A stretch of DNA of 64,000 bases from JACOTK01 sp963743945 (GTDB lineage: Bacteria > Actinomycetota > Acidimicrobiia > Acidimicrobiales > CADCSY01): the NCBI GenBank assembly GCA_963743945.1, contig CAVURO010000011.1, positions 1-64,000 on the forward strand, read 5' to 3'. Below the pieces are notes generated by a model. The model made no database searches and had not been told where the DNA came from. It saw nothing but the letters and a program-made list of their open reading frames with translations. Positions 39,631 to 47,601 of the stretch are shown here, one piece after another. Position 1 is the first letter of the stretch; each line of letters begins with the position of its first letter. A program made the position numbers and the translations under genes.

Positions 39631-40455
39631 ATGGGTCTTCGCATCAATCAGAACATTGCCGCCATGAATGCGTACCGGAACCTTTCGGTGACGGACGACA
39701 CCATGGCAAAGAGCCTGGAGAAGTTGTCCTCGGGCTTTCGCATCAACCGCGCTGCCGATGACGCATCAGGGCTTTCGGTTTCCGAGCGTCTTCGCTCGCA
39801 GATCGGTGGCCTGAAGATGAGTGTTCGCAACGCCCAGGACGGCATCTCCGTCGTGCAGACCGCTGAAGGTGCGCTCACTGAGACGCATTCCATCCTGCAG
39901 CGCATGCGTGACCTGGCCGTCCAGGCAGCCAACGAAGGCTCGATGGATTCCACTGCCCGCGATGCGGCAGAGCTGGAGGTCTCTCAGCTTTCAACCGAGC
40001 TGACCCGTATCGCGACGACCACGCGCTACAGCGGGACCAAGTTGCTTGACGGCAGCTTCCAGGGAACCTTCCAGATCGGCGCCAATGCCGGTGAGTCACT
40101 CATCGTGACCCAGGCTCAGACCTACGACGCGACGTCGCTCGGTGTGGCAACGCTCGACTTCACCGCTACCGGCGGGGCGTCGTCTGCGTTGGTCTCGATC
40201 GACGCAGCGATCTCGACGGTCTCGGCCGGCCGTGCCAAGCTCGGCGCCGTTCAGAACCGCTTCGAGCACACCATCGCCAACCTCAACGTGGCAATGGAGA
40301 ACCTCGCGGCATCTGAGTCCCGTATCCGTGACACGGACATGGCGATCGAGATGGTTCAGTTCACCCGGTCACAAATCCTGTCTCAGGCAGGCACCGCCAT
40401 GTTGGCCCAAGCCAACTCGGCACCACAGAACGTTCTCTCCCTCCTCCGAGGCTGA
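39631..40455 (+). CDS. fliC: Flagellin
   Basis: The 274-residue flagellin has the D0/D1 N-terminus (MGLRINQNIAAMNAYRNL, LSSGFRINRAADDASGLSVSERLRSQI) and C-terminus (NRFEHTIANLNVAMENLAASESRIRDTDMA, SQILSQAGTAMLAQANSAPQ). Only a short variable centre (about residues 150-190) separates them, so the filament has almost no outer D2/D3 domains. It is exported by the type III system encoded further right and capped by FliD. Expression is set by a sigma-28 promoter and a CsrA-controlled leader. Confidence 0.97.
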   Translation: MGLRINQNIAAMNAYRNLSVTDDTMAKSLEKLSSGFRINRAADDASGLSVSERLRSQIGGLKMSVRNAQDGISVVQTAEGALTETHSILQRMRDLAVQAANEGSMDSTARDAAELEVSQLSTELTRIATTTRYSGTKLLDGSFQGTFQIGANAGESLIVTQAQTYDATSLGVATLDFTATGGASSALVSIDAAISTVSAGRAKLGAVQNRFEHTIANLNVAMENLAASESRIRDTDMAIEMVQFTRSQILSQAGTAMLAQANSAPQNVLSLLRG

Positions 40456-40478
40456 GCTCGAAAGCGTAGCCAATCACG

Positions 40479-40510
40479 TCATCGGGGGTGGCTCCGGCCA
40501 CCCCCGATGA
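40479..40510 (+). terminator. Strong hairpin after fliC
   Basis: A stem of 12-14 bp (ATCGGGGGTGGC pairing with GCCACCCCCGAT, loop TCCG) starts 24 bp after the flagellin stop. There is no T-run, so it may also protect the abundant fliC message or allow partial readthrough to flaG. Confidence 0.72.
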
Positions 40511-40534
40511 AGTGGACCGACAAAGGAGCATCCC

Positions 40535-40864
40535 ATGGGCATCAGCGCCGTGGGGAGCATCCCGGTCACGGCCATCACACCGCACGAGCGACCGGACGAC
40601 ATGGTCCACCCCGAGGGTGCCCCAGTCAATGGACATTACAGTGCATCTGCTCAACCCGCGCCGGAACGCGCCGATGAGGTACAGGGACGCCCCGGCGTGA
40701 CAGCCGAGGTTCACCGCAACCGTGAGATCGGCGTGAACGTGACCGAGTTTCGCGACGTGAAGACCGGCGAGGTCATCAGTCAGATTCCATCCCGGCAAAT
40801 CCTGGCCATGGCGATCACCTTGGCCGAGCAGGCAAGACAGGAACGAGAGGTCCCGCCATGGTAA
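40535..40864 (+). CDS. flaG: FlaG family flagellar protein
   Basis: The 109-residue protein ends with the FlaG signature NVTEFRDVKTGEVISQIPSRQIL. FlaG affects filament length in other bacteria; its exact job is unclear. AAGGAGC precedes the ATG. Its last codons overlap the start of fliD (ATGGTAA, 7 bp), so both are coupled. Confidence 0.85.
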   Translation: MGISAVGSIPVTAITPHERPDDMVHPEGAPVNGHYSASAQPAPERADEVQGRPGVTAEVHRNREIGVNVTEFRDVKTGEVISQIPSRQILAMAITLAEQARQEREVPPW

Positions 40865-42204
40865 CGAGTGTCGACGGTCTGGTCTCGGGTCTCGACAGCG
40901 CCGGCCTGATCTCCCAGCTGATGGACCTCGAGCGTCAGCCCCAGGTGCGGCTGAAGGCGAGACAGGCCTCGAATCAAAAGGTCATCGACGCCTTTCAGGC
41001 CCTGAACACGAAACTCCTCGCGATCGAGACCGCAGCGGGAGCACTCAACGGGGCAAGCGGCTGGGGTTTGATGAAGGCAAGCTCCTCCGCTCCGGACAAG
41101 GTCGCCGCGACCGCGGGGTCGGGGGCGACATCAGGCGCGCTCTCGTTCAACGTGACGAACCTCGCTGCCGCCCACAGCCTGGTCTCGTCGAGCGGCGTCG
41201 CAACGCTCGCGACCGTTGTCGCCACCGGCGACTTCACCATCGGTTCGACCACGATCACCGCGGCGGCATACGGCGACGGTTCGTTGTCGTCGGTCGTGAC
41301 GGCCATCAACGCCAGTGCGGCAGGAGTCTCCGCGGCAGCAGTTCAGGTCGCTGCCGGCTCCTACAAGCTCCAGTTGACAGCGAAGTCCACCGGTGACGCC
41401 TCGGTCTTCACCGTCGACTCGACAAACCTCGCGGCTCTGGGCAACTTCGCAGGGGTCGTCACCCAGGGCGATGACGCGCACATCCAGGTGGGATCAGGTC
41501 CCGGTGCCTACACGGTGACCTCTGCATCGAACACGCTCACGACCCTGTTGTCGGGCGTCACCCTCACCCTGAAGGGCGAAGGAGCGGCGACCGTGTCGGT
41601 TGACGCCGACGTCGACGGTATGGCCGACAAGGTCGGCGCCCTGGTGAACGCGGTGAACAGCGTCATCACGTCGATCAAGAGCCAGTCCGGCTACGACGCA
41701 GCGACCAAGACCGCCGGCATCCTCCTCTCCGATCAGCTTGCACGCGGACTGCAGCAGACACTGACCGGAGCAGTCACCAGCTCGGTGAGCGCGAGCACCC
41801 TTTCCAGCGGTGGCTTCGCGGGCATCTCGATCGGCAAGGACGGCTTGTTCACCTTCGACAAGGCCAAGTTCAGCGCTGCCTTCGTCAAGGATCCCGACGC
41901 GGTCAGGCAACTGTTCCTTGCGAACACCGGCGTCACATCCGACGACGGGATCGCCGAAAGGCTCCGACTCGTCGCCAAGACCGCCACTGCCTTTGGCACC
42001 GGACAGATCGCACTCGCAATCGAGGGACGCAAGAGCGAGAACAAACAACTGGCGAGCCAGATCTCCAATTGGGACAACCGGCTTGCTCGAAAGGAAAGTG
42101 CGTTCAAACGTCAGTACGGCAACCTGGAGACCATGCTCGGACGCCTGCGCAACCAGGGAACCTGGCTTGCGGGGCAGCTCGGTGCTTTGGGTCAGACGCA
42201 GTGA
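40858..42204 (+). CDS. fliD: Flagellar filament cap protein
   Basis: The 448-residue protein starts with the FliD motif VDGLVSGLDSAGLISQLMDLERQPQ and ends with a helical domain (QLASQISNWDNRLARKESAFKRQYGNLETMLGRLRNQGTWLAGQL). The Ala/Thr/Ser-rich middle forms the cap plate domains. It folds flagellin at the filament tip. It is coupled to flaG upstream and followed by fliS after 39 bp. Confidence 0.95.
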   Translation: MVTSVDGLVSGLDSAGLISQLMDLERQPQVRLKARQASNQKVIDAFQALNTKLLAIETAAGALNGASGWGLMKASSSAPDKVAATAGSGATSGALSFNVTNLAAAHSLVSSSGVATLATVVATGDFTIGSTTITAAAYGDGSLSSVVTAINASAAGVSAAAVQVAAGSYKLQLTAKSTGDASVFTVDSTNLAALGNFAGVVTQGDDAHIQVGSGPGAYTVTSASNTLTTLLSGVTLTLKGEGAATVSVDADVDGMADKVGALVNAVNSVITSIKSQSGYDAATKTAGILLSDQLARGLQQTLTGAVTSSVSASTLSSGGFAGISIGKDGLFTFDKAKFSAAFVKDPDAVRQLFLANTGVTSDDGIAERLRLVAKTATAFGTGQIALAIEGRKSENKQLASQISNWDNRLARKESAFKRQYGNLETMLGRLRNQGTWLAGQLGALGQTQ

Positions 42205-42243
42205 GCGTCGACCCGGTGAGAGCGTGAAGGGACGATTCGACTC

Positions 42244-42642
42244 GTGAACAAGACTGTTCTGCGTGACCGCTACCTCAACGATGCGGTCACCACCGTGTCG
42301 CCGGCCAAGCTCGTGACGATGCTCTACGACCGGCTCGCCCGGGACCTCGCAACGGCACACCATGCGCTGGTCACGGGGAGCTTCGACGTTGCCTCGGCGC
42401 AGTTGCTCCATGCCCAGGAGATCGTCATGGAGCTCCGATCGGGTTTGGACCCGAATGCCTGGGAGGGCGGCCCGGGCCTGGCCTCGCTCTACGCCTTTCT
42501 CCTTACCGAGCTCATCTCGGCGAACATCAAAAAGGATGCGGCCAAGGTCGGTGAGTGTCGTCGTTTGGTCGATCCCCTGCGAGATGCCTGGCATCAGGCA
42601 CTCGTCCACCTGAACAGTCAGGAATGGCCCGCCGGGACATGA
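42244..42642 (+). CDS. fliS: Flagellin export chaperone FliS
   Basis: The 132-residue helical protein shows the family's YLNDAVTTVSPAKLVTMLYDRLARDLATA, the LLHAQEIVMELRSGLD helix and WHQAL near the end. FliS keeps flagellin unfolded until export. The start codon is GTG at 42244. The following small gene begins at its stop (ATGA). Confidence 0.94.
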   Translation: MNKTVLRDRYLNDAVTTVSPAKLVTMLYDRLARDLATAHHALVTGSFDVASAQLLHAQEIVMELRSGLDPNAWEGGPGLASLYAFLLTELISANIKKDAAKVGECRRLVDPLRDAWHQALVHLNSQEWPAGT

Positions 42643-42965
42643 GTGATCGAGCCTGGGAGGCCGCTCTCGGTGCGCTGGCCGAGGAGATCGCCCGGCTCGA
42701 AGCGGTCTGCGCGAACGGAACGGGTGAGATCCTCACCCTGGCTCAGGACGACACGAACGGCCGGCCCTTCGCACCGCCGGACCTCGAAGGCGCCATCCCC
42801 GCGCACCTGGTGGCCACGGTGATCGCGCTCAACGAACGAGTCGCGCGAGTCCAGGGCCAGATGGAACACGCGCTCAAACTCGCAGGACAGGGTCTCGCAG
42901 TCAGTCACGAGCTGGCACGCAACATCCCCGAGAGCCACCCCAACTTCATCGACACCTCTCTCTAG
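42639..42965 (+). CDS. Small helical protein of unknown function in the FliT position
   Basis: The 108-residue protein is acidic and mostly helical: an N-terminal WEAALGALAEEIARLEAVCANG helix, a Gly/Pro turn, and a C-terminal LVATVIALNERVARVQGQMEHALKLAGQGLAV helix. It starts by ATGA overlap with fliS. In many bacteria fliT follows fliS. Length and helix content fit a FliT/FlgN-like export chaperone, but no family motif is recognised, so this is inference. Confidence 0.7.
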   Translation: MSDRAWEAALGALAEEIARLEAVCANGTGEILTLAQDDTNGRPFAPPDLEGAIPAHLVATVIALNERVARVQGQMEHALKLAGQGLAVSHELARNIPESHPNFIDTSL

Positions 42966-43031
42966 CCTTCCGATGGCGTCTCTCCGAGCCTTTCCGAGGT
43001 CGCCCCGGCGGAACAATGTTCCATCAATTCC

Positions 43032-43059
43032 TCAAGGTTCGTGGGGAATCGACCGATCA
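43032..43059 (+). promoter_or_regulatory. Possible sigma-28 promoter upstream of flgB
   Basis: TCAA (43032-43035), 16 bases, ACCGATCA (43052-43059). The spacer is one base too long and the -10 box lacks the leading G, so it is weaker than the other four. About 170 bases follow before the flgB start, with no gene found in them. Confidence 0.4.
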
Positions 43060-43232
43060 CCAACATAGCCAAGGAGTGCTGACAGCTGCCATGGATCGGC
43101 AGCAGGGAACAACCGACCTTCGGGGAGGAAGTCGTCAATGCCGATCCGCCAACCAGCAACGCACCTGCAGCCGACCTCATCCGTCATGGGCTCGCCTGGC
43201 CGTAACCGTCGGATCTCCGGGGGTTCAGCGCG

Positions 43233-43574
43233 ATGAGCGATCTCGCCATGGCTGCCATCCATGCCTCGCTTCGCGGTCTGGCCGCTCGCCAGCGAGCCGC
43301 CGCCGACAATGTCGCCAACCTGGAAACACCTCGCTATCTCGCGAACAGGGTCTCGTTCGAGGACAGCTTGAGGACTGCCCTGCGCACCGGTGATCCGATG
43401 CGGACCGAGGTCAGCACGCAACGCTCGATGGCGGCGACCGGGGTCAACGGCAACAACGTCAATCTCGACGAGGAGACGCTGGGGATGATCGACACCAACC
43501 TTCGCTACCAGCTGATGGTTGAGGCGATGAACGCCAAGTTCCGCATTCTCCGCACGTCGATCAAGGGCGCCTGA
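43233..43574 (+). CDS. flgB: Flagellar proximal rod protein FlgB
   Basis: The 113-residue protein has MAAIHASLRGLAARQRAAADNVANLETPRY, the rod-protein start with the NVANxxTP motif, and the C-terminal helix DTNLRYQLMVEAMNAKFRILRTS. It is the first gene of the main rightward basal-body run. The next gene, flgC, starts at its stop (TGATG). A 5' leader of unusual length (over 170 bases) precedes it. Confidence 0.93.
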   Translation: MSDLAMAAIHASLRGLAARQRAAADNVANLETPRYLANRVSFEDSLRTALRTGDPMRTEVSTQRSMAATGVNGNNVNLDEETLGMIDTNLRYQLMVEAMNAKFRILRTSIKGA

Positions 43575-43984
43575 TGATCTTCGGCGCGATCGAAACGGCA
43601 GGATCCGCGCTCCGGGTCTACCGAACCTGGTTGGACGCGGTGGGGGACAACATCGCCAACCTCAACACCGTCAAGCCGATGACCGAGGATGCCTTCCAGG
43701 CGCGCTATGTCGTGGCCGAGGCAGCCGACTACGGCAGTGGTCGCAACGGGATAGGAACGGGTAGCCGGGTCTCGGGCGTGCTGTTCGGCGACAAGGAGGG
43801 TCGGGTCATGCACCAGCCCGATCACCCCCTCGCCGACGAGAACGGTCTGGTCCGTTATCCCGACATGGACCTGAGCGACCAGATGACCCAGCTCCTCATC
43901 TCCCAGCGCGGCTACCAGGCAAACCTGGCCGTCGTCGACCGGGCGAAGGACGCCTACATGCAAGCCCTCCAACTCGGGAAGTAG
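43574..43984 (+). CDS. flgC: Flagellar proximal rod protein FlgC
   Basis: The 136-residue protein has the rod motif VYRTWLDAVGDNIANLNTVKPMTEDAFQARYVV and the C-terminal LLISQRGYQANLAVVDRAKDAYMQALQLGK. It assembles with FlgB above the MS ring. It is coupled to flgB and 2 bp before fliE. Confidence 0.94.
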   Translation: MIFGAIETAGSALRVYRTWLDAVGDNIANLNTVKPMTEDAFQARYVVAEAADYGSGRNGIGTGSRVSGVLFGDKEGRVMHQPDHPLADENGLVRYPDMDLSDQMTQLLISQRGYQANLAVVDRAKDAYMQALQLGK

Positions 43985-43986
43985 CC

Positions 43987-44301
43987 ATGTCCATTGCACC
44001 CATTGCCTCCGCCGCCCTGCCCGCGCTCCCCTCGCTTCCGTCCGTCGGAACGGGCTCTGTCGAAGCCGCAGCGACCGGCGGCCAGGACTTCTCCAAGATG
44101 GTCGTCGACGCCATCGAGAACCTGGAGGGACTGCAGGCCACCTCCGACGACCTCGCCACCCAGGCGACCACCGGTGAGCTCACCGATGTGCACGATTACA
44201 TGATCGCCTCCACCGAGGCGACGGTTGCCACCGAATTGACCGTCGCCGTACGCAACAAGGCTGTTGAGGCCTTCAACTCGATCATGCAGATGGGCGTGTG
44301 A
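43987..44301 (+). CDS. fliE: Flagellar hook-basal body protein FliE
   Basis: The 104-residue protein has the FliE pattern in its second half: FSKMVVDAIENLEGLQATSDDLATQ, HDYMIASTEATVATELTVAVRNKAVEAFNSIMQM. FliE links the MS ring to the rod. The downstream fliF starts on its stop codon. Confidence 0.93.
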   Translation: MSIAPIASAALPALPSLPSVGTGSVEAAATGGQDFSKMVVDAIENLEGLQATSDDLATQATTGELTDVHDYMIASTEATVATELTVAVRNKAVEAFNSIMQMGV

Positions 44302-45911
44302 TGCTCAACAACGTCAAGGCGTACCGGGCACGTTTCGATGCGCTGTTTGCAGGTTTCACCTCCGGTCAGAAGACGGTTCTCGTCCTGGCGGTGGCAGGAC
44401 TCATGATCGCCGGCCTGACGTTCAATCGATGGGCCGGGACTCCGTCCTATGTCTCGCTGTACAGCAACCTTTCCTCAGGAGATGCCGCGGCTGTCACCCA
44501 GGAACTGACATCGAAGGGCGTCTCCTACAAGTTGGGCGACGGCGGCACCGCTGTCCTCGTCCCAAGGAAGGACCTCTACCAGGTGCGCCTGGATCTGAGT
44601 GCCAAGGGACTCCCTGGTGCAGGGTCTGCCGGCTACAGCCTGCTCGACAAGCAGGGCATCACCACCTCGGAGTTCCGCCAACGCGTCGACTACCAGCGGG
44701 CCCTGGAGGGCGAGTTGTCGAACACGATCATGGCCATCGAGGGCGTCAGTGCAGTGACCGTTCATCTCGTCATTCCCGAGGACGATCTCTTCGCCCAGGA
44801 TACGAAGAAGCCGACAGCGTCGATTCTCGTCACCATGGCCGGATCGAGATCGCTCACCACCGGTCAGGTGCAGGCGGTGGTTCACCTGACGGCCTCGGGC
44901 GTCGAGGGCCTTGCGCCGGAGGACGTCACGGTCGCCGACGCAACCGGACGTGTGCTCTCCAGTCCCGGACAGGGGGGCAGCGCGGACACCGATGCCCAGG
45001 CACAACAGACAAGTTCCTACCAGGACCGCCTCGCACGCTCGCTCGAGGACATGCTCGAACCCCTGGTTGGCGCAGGTCATGCCGTGGTCCGGGTAAGTGC
45101 CGCCATGAACTACGACGAACGGACATCGCAGACGGAGACCTTCGGCAAGGAGAACGCACCTCCCGTTGCGGCGAACAACGTGACGGAGAACTTCACCGGC
45201 CTCGGCAACGCCGTGGGCGGCGTCCTCGGACCTGACACCCTGCCCACCGATCCGAGCGGAGAGTCCAACACCTACAGCAAGACCGAGGATCAGCAGACCT
45301 TTGCGATCGACAAGGTCACCGAAAATGTCAAGAAGGCTCCGGGCACCCTCGAGCGGCTGTCGGTCGCCGTCCTCCTCGACGGGAAGGCCAAGAACGCAAC
45401 CAACCGTGCCGAGATCGAGCGCCTGGTCTCCGCGGCAGCGGGACTCGATGCGAACCGCGGCGACACCGTCGAGATCGGGCGCATGCCCTTCGACACCAGC
45501 GCAGGTAAGGAGGAGGCCAAGGAGGGGGCTGCCCGGGCCGCAGCGGAGAAGCAGGACCAATTGATGGCCCTCGTGCGCAATGTGGGCGCCCTGCTGATCG
45601 TCGCCATGGTTCTCTTCCTCTCCTACCGCAGCGCCCGCAAGTCGAGCAGGGCAATGGTCACCACGCCGATCGAGCTCCCCACCGGGATCCCGTTGCGAGC
45701 GATCAGCGCCTCCCCCAATCCCCCACGGGTCAGCAATGGATCCCAAGCGCTCGACCTGGGCGCCCTGACCGCCGGCTACGAAGAGCTCGAGCCCGAGCCG
45801 GCGCCGGAGATACGTCCTGCCGTTCAACCTCAGATCAACGAGCTCATCGAGAAGCAGCCCGACGAGGTTGCCCAGGTGCTCCGCAGCTGGCTGGCCGACC
45901 GGAGAAGCTGA
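44301..45911 (+). CDS. fliF: Flagellar MS-ring protein FliF
   Basis: The 536-residue protein has two membrane helices: KTVLVLAVAGLMIAGLTF near residue 25 and VRNVGALLIVAMVLFLSY near residue 430. They flank ring-building domains with TSKGVSYKLGDGGTAVLVP, RQRVDYQRALEGELSNTI and VTVHLVIPE. The C-terminal cytosolic tail (ELIEKQPDEVAQVLRSWL) binds FliG. The ATG at 44301 shares a base with the fliE stop; a GTG three bases earlier is an alternative. Confidence 0.95.
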   Translation: MLNNVKAYRARFDALFAGFTSGQKTVLVLAVAGLMIAGLTFNRWAGTPSYVSLYSNLSSGDAAAVTQELTSKGVSYKLGDGGTAVLVPRKDLYQVRLDLSAKGLPGAGSAGYSLLDKQGITTSEFRQRVDYQRALEGELSNTIMAIEGVSAVTVHLVIPEDDLFAQDTKKPTASILVTMAGSRSLTTGQVQAVVHLTASGVEGLAPEDVTVADATGRVLSSPGQGGSADTDAQAQQTSSYQDRLARSLEDMLEPLVGAGHAVVRVSAAMNYDERTSQTETFGKENAPPVAANNVTENFTGLGNAVGGVLGPDTLPTDPSGESNTYSKTEDQQTFAIDKVTENVKKAPGTLERLSVAVLLDGKAKNATNRAEIERLVSAAAGLDANRGDTVEIGRMPFDTSAGKEEAKEGAARAAAEKQDQLMALVRNVGALLIVAMVLFLSYRSARKSSRAMVTTPIELPTGIPLRAISASPNPPRVSNGSQALDLGALTAGYEELEPEPAPEIRPAVQPQINELIEKQPDEVAQVLRSWLADRRS

Positions 45912-45917
45912 CCGCTC

Positions 45918-46925
45918 ATGTCCGTCAAGCACCTCACCGGCGCCCAGAAGGCGGCGATCATCCTCCTGCAGATGGACAAGGAACGTGCCGCCCAGGTGCT
46001 TCAGGCGCTTCGTGAGCCCGAGGTCATGGACATCATGGCGGAGGTCGCACGCATGCGGCCTGTGGACTTCAAGGTCGTCGAAGAGCTCCTGGACGAGTTC
46101 AAGGTCCTGGCGGAGACACATGTGACGGTGACCCGTGGCGGCATGGAGCTCGCACGAACGCTCCTGGAGCAGAGTCTCGGCAGCGACAAGGCCGATGAGA
46201 TCCTCGACCGGGTCAGTGCCTCGATCGTCGAGATGCCATTCGAGTTCCTCCGGAAAGCCGATCCACGCCAGGTGCTCTCGTTCATCCAGGACGAGCACCC
46301 GCAGACAGTCGCCCTGGTCCTCGCCTACATGCCTCCCGACAACGCCGCGATGATCATGGGCGGATTGCCCGAGGGGCTCCAGCGAGAGGTCGCCCAACGA
46401 TTGGCGAAGATGGATCGCACCTCGCCCGACGTGATCGAGCACATCGAGGCCGTCCTCGAACGAAGGCTGTCATCGGTCCTCCAACCCACCGAGCTGTCCG
46501 CTGCCGGAGGTGTCCAGAGCCTGGTGGACATCCTCAACCGCTCCGACCGGGCGACGGAGCGGTTGATCCTCGAGGGTCTCGAGCGGGCGGATTCCACGCT
46601 GGCCGACGAGGTGCGCCAACGCATGTTCGTCTTCGAGGACATCACCAACCTCGACGATCGTTCCATTCAGTTGATGTTGCGCCAGGTCGACAGCAAGGAG
46701 CTTGCCGTCGCGCTCAAGGGCGTCCCGAACAACGTGCGGACCAAGATCACACGCAACATGTCCGAACGCGCCGCAACGAACCTGCTCGAGGAGATCGAAC
46801 TGCTCGGACCGACCCGCATCAAGACGGTCGAGCAGGCGCAGGGGGCCATGGTCCGGGTCATCCGGGCCCTTGAGGAGTCAGGCCAGCTTGTCCTGTCGAG
46901 GAATGCCGATGAATTCGTCAACTGA
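45918..46925 (+). CDS. fliG: Flagellar motor switch protein FliG
   Basis: The 335-residue protein has all three FliG domains: the N-terminal AAIILLQMDKERAAQVLQAL, the middle EHPQTVALVLAYMPPDNAAMIM with the EHPQ motif, and the C-terminal torque domain (ADEVRQRMFVFEDITNLDDRSIQLMLRQVDSKELAVALKG) with its charged residues. It couples MotA to the switch. It starts 6 bp after fliF and overlaps fliH by 17 bp. Confidence 0.96.
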   Translation: MSVKHLTGAQKAAIILLQMDKERAAQVLQALREPEVMDIMAEVARMRPVDFKVVEELLDEFKVLAETHVTVTRGGMELARTLLEQSLGSDKADEILDRVSASIVEMPFEFLRKADPRQVLSFIQDEHPQTVALVLAYMPPDNAAMIMGGLPEGLQREVAQRLAKMDRTSPDVIEHIEAVLERRLSSVLQPTELSAAGGVQSLVDILNRSDRATERLILEGLERADSTLADEVRQRMFVFEDITNLDDRSIQLMLRQVDSKELAVALKGVPNNVRTKITRNMSERAATNLLEEIELLGPTRIKTVEQAQGAMVRVIRALEESGQLVLSRNADEFVN

Positions 46926-47601
46926 CCCGCGATTCAGGACACGCGTCCTGCGGGTGGCCGAGGGCAACGTCACGACCACCCTGCCGGATGAGCTCGATCT
47001 GAGCACCTATGCCGCCGCCGGGTCGCAGTCGATCGTTTCGCCGGAGATGGTCGGGAACGCCATCGAGTCCGGCTATCGGGACGGCTGGGATGAGGGTTTC
47101 AACCAGGCGCGGACGGCCGTCGAACAGGCTGCCGCCGCCGAGCGGGATGCCTGGCTTCAGGAGCAGGGACGCAGGCTGGGGTCGGCCCTCGATGCGTTGG
47201 CGTCGGCGGTCGTCGAGTTCCAAATCCGCCGGACACTCGATCTGACAAACCTGGAGGACCACGTTGCAACTGCTGCATTCGACCTCGCCGCCGCCCTGTT
47301 GGGACGAGAGCTGGAGCTGACTCGGTCTCCCGGCCGAGACGCGGTCGCCCGAGCCCTTGCCCTGGCACCCCCGAATGAAAGTCTTGTCGTACGACTGAAC
47401 CCGGCAGACGTCGAGACGCTGGGCAGCATCGAGGATCTGTTGCCAGGTCGTCGGTACCAGGTCCTCTCCGACCCCTCGGTTGAATCGGGTGGCTGCTTGC
47501 TCGATGCGAAGGACTCTCAGGTGGATGCCCGGCTGACGACAGCCATGGCTCGAGCGCGTCAGGCCATGCTCGACGAGCCAGGGGTCGGTGACGGGCGATG
47601 A
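46909..47601 (+). CDS. fliH: Flagellar export ATPase regulator FliH
   Basis: The 230-residue protein has the typical FliH parts: a variable start, a GYRDGWDEGFNQARTAVEQAAAAE stretch with G-x3-G spacing, a long helix, and a C-terminal domain (LVVRLNPADVETL, then SGGCLLDAKDSQVDARLTTAMARARQ). It binds FliI and the C ring. The start at 46909 lies inside the end of fliG and has GAGGAA upstream; sequence upstream in that frame is a shadow of fliG. Confidence 0.88.
   Translation: MNSSTDPRFRTRVLRVAEGNVTTTLPDELDLSTYAAAGSQSIVSPEMVGNAIESGYRDGWDEGFNQARTAVEQAAAAERDAWLQEQGRRLGSALDALASAVVEFQIRRTLDLTNLEDHVATAAFDLAAALLGRELELTRSPGRDAVARALALAPPNESLVVRLNPADVETLGSIEDLLPGRRYQVLSDPSVESGGCLLDAKDSQVDARLTTAMARARQAMLDEPGVGDGR

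Noticed and set aside
43060..43232. c-di-GMP riboswitch in the flgB leader
   Set aside because: The conserved core strings of the known classes were not found; only a general inverted-repeat character is visible.
44475..46442. Very long open frame on the minus strand opposite fliF and fliG
   Set aside because: Its translation has no recognisable motif and is a mirror of the high GC content at third positions; fliF and fliG on the plus strand are certain.
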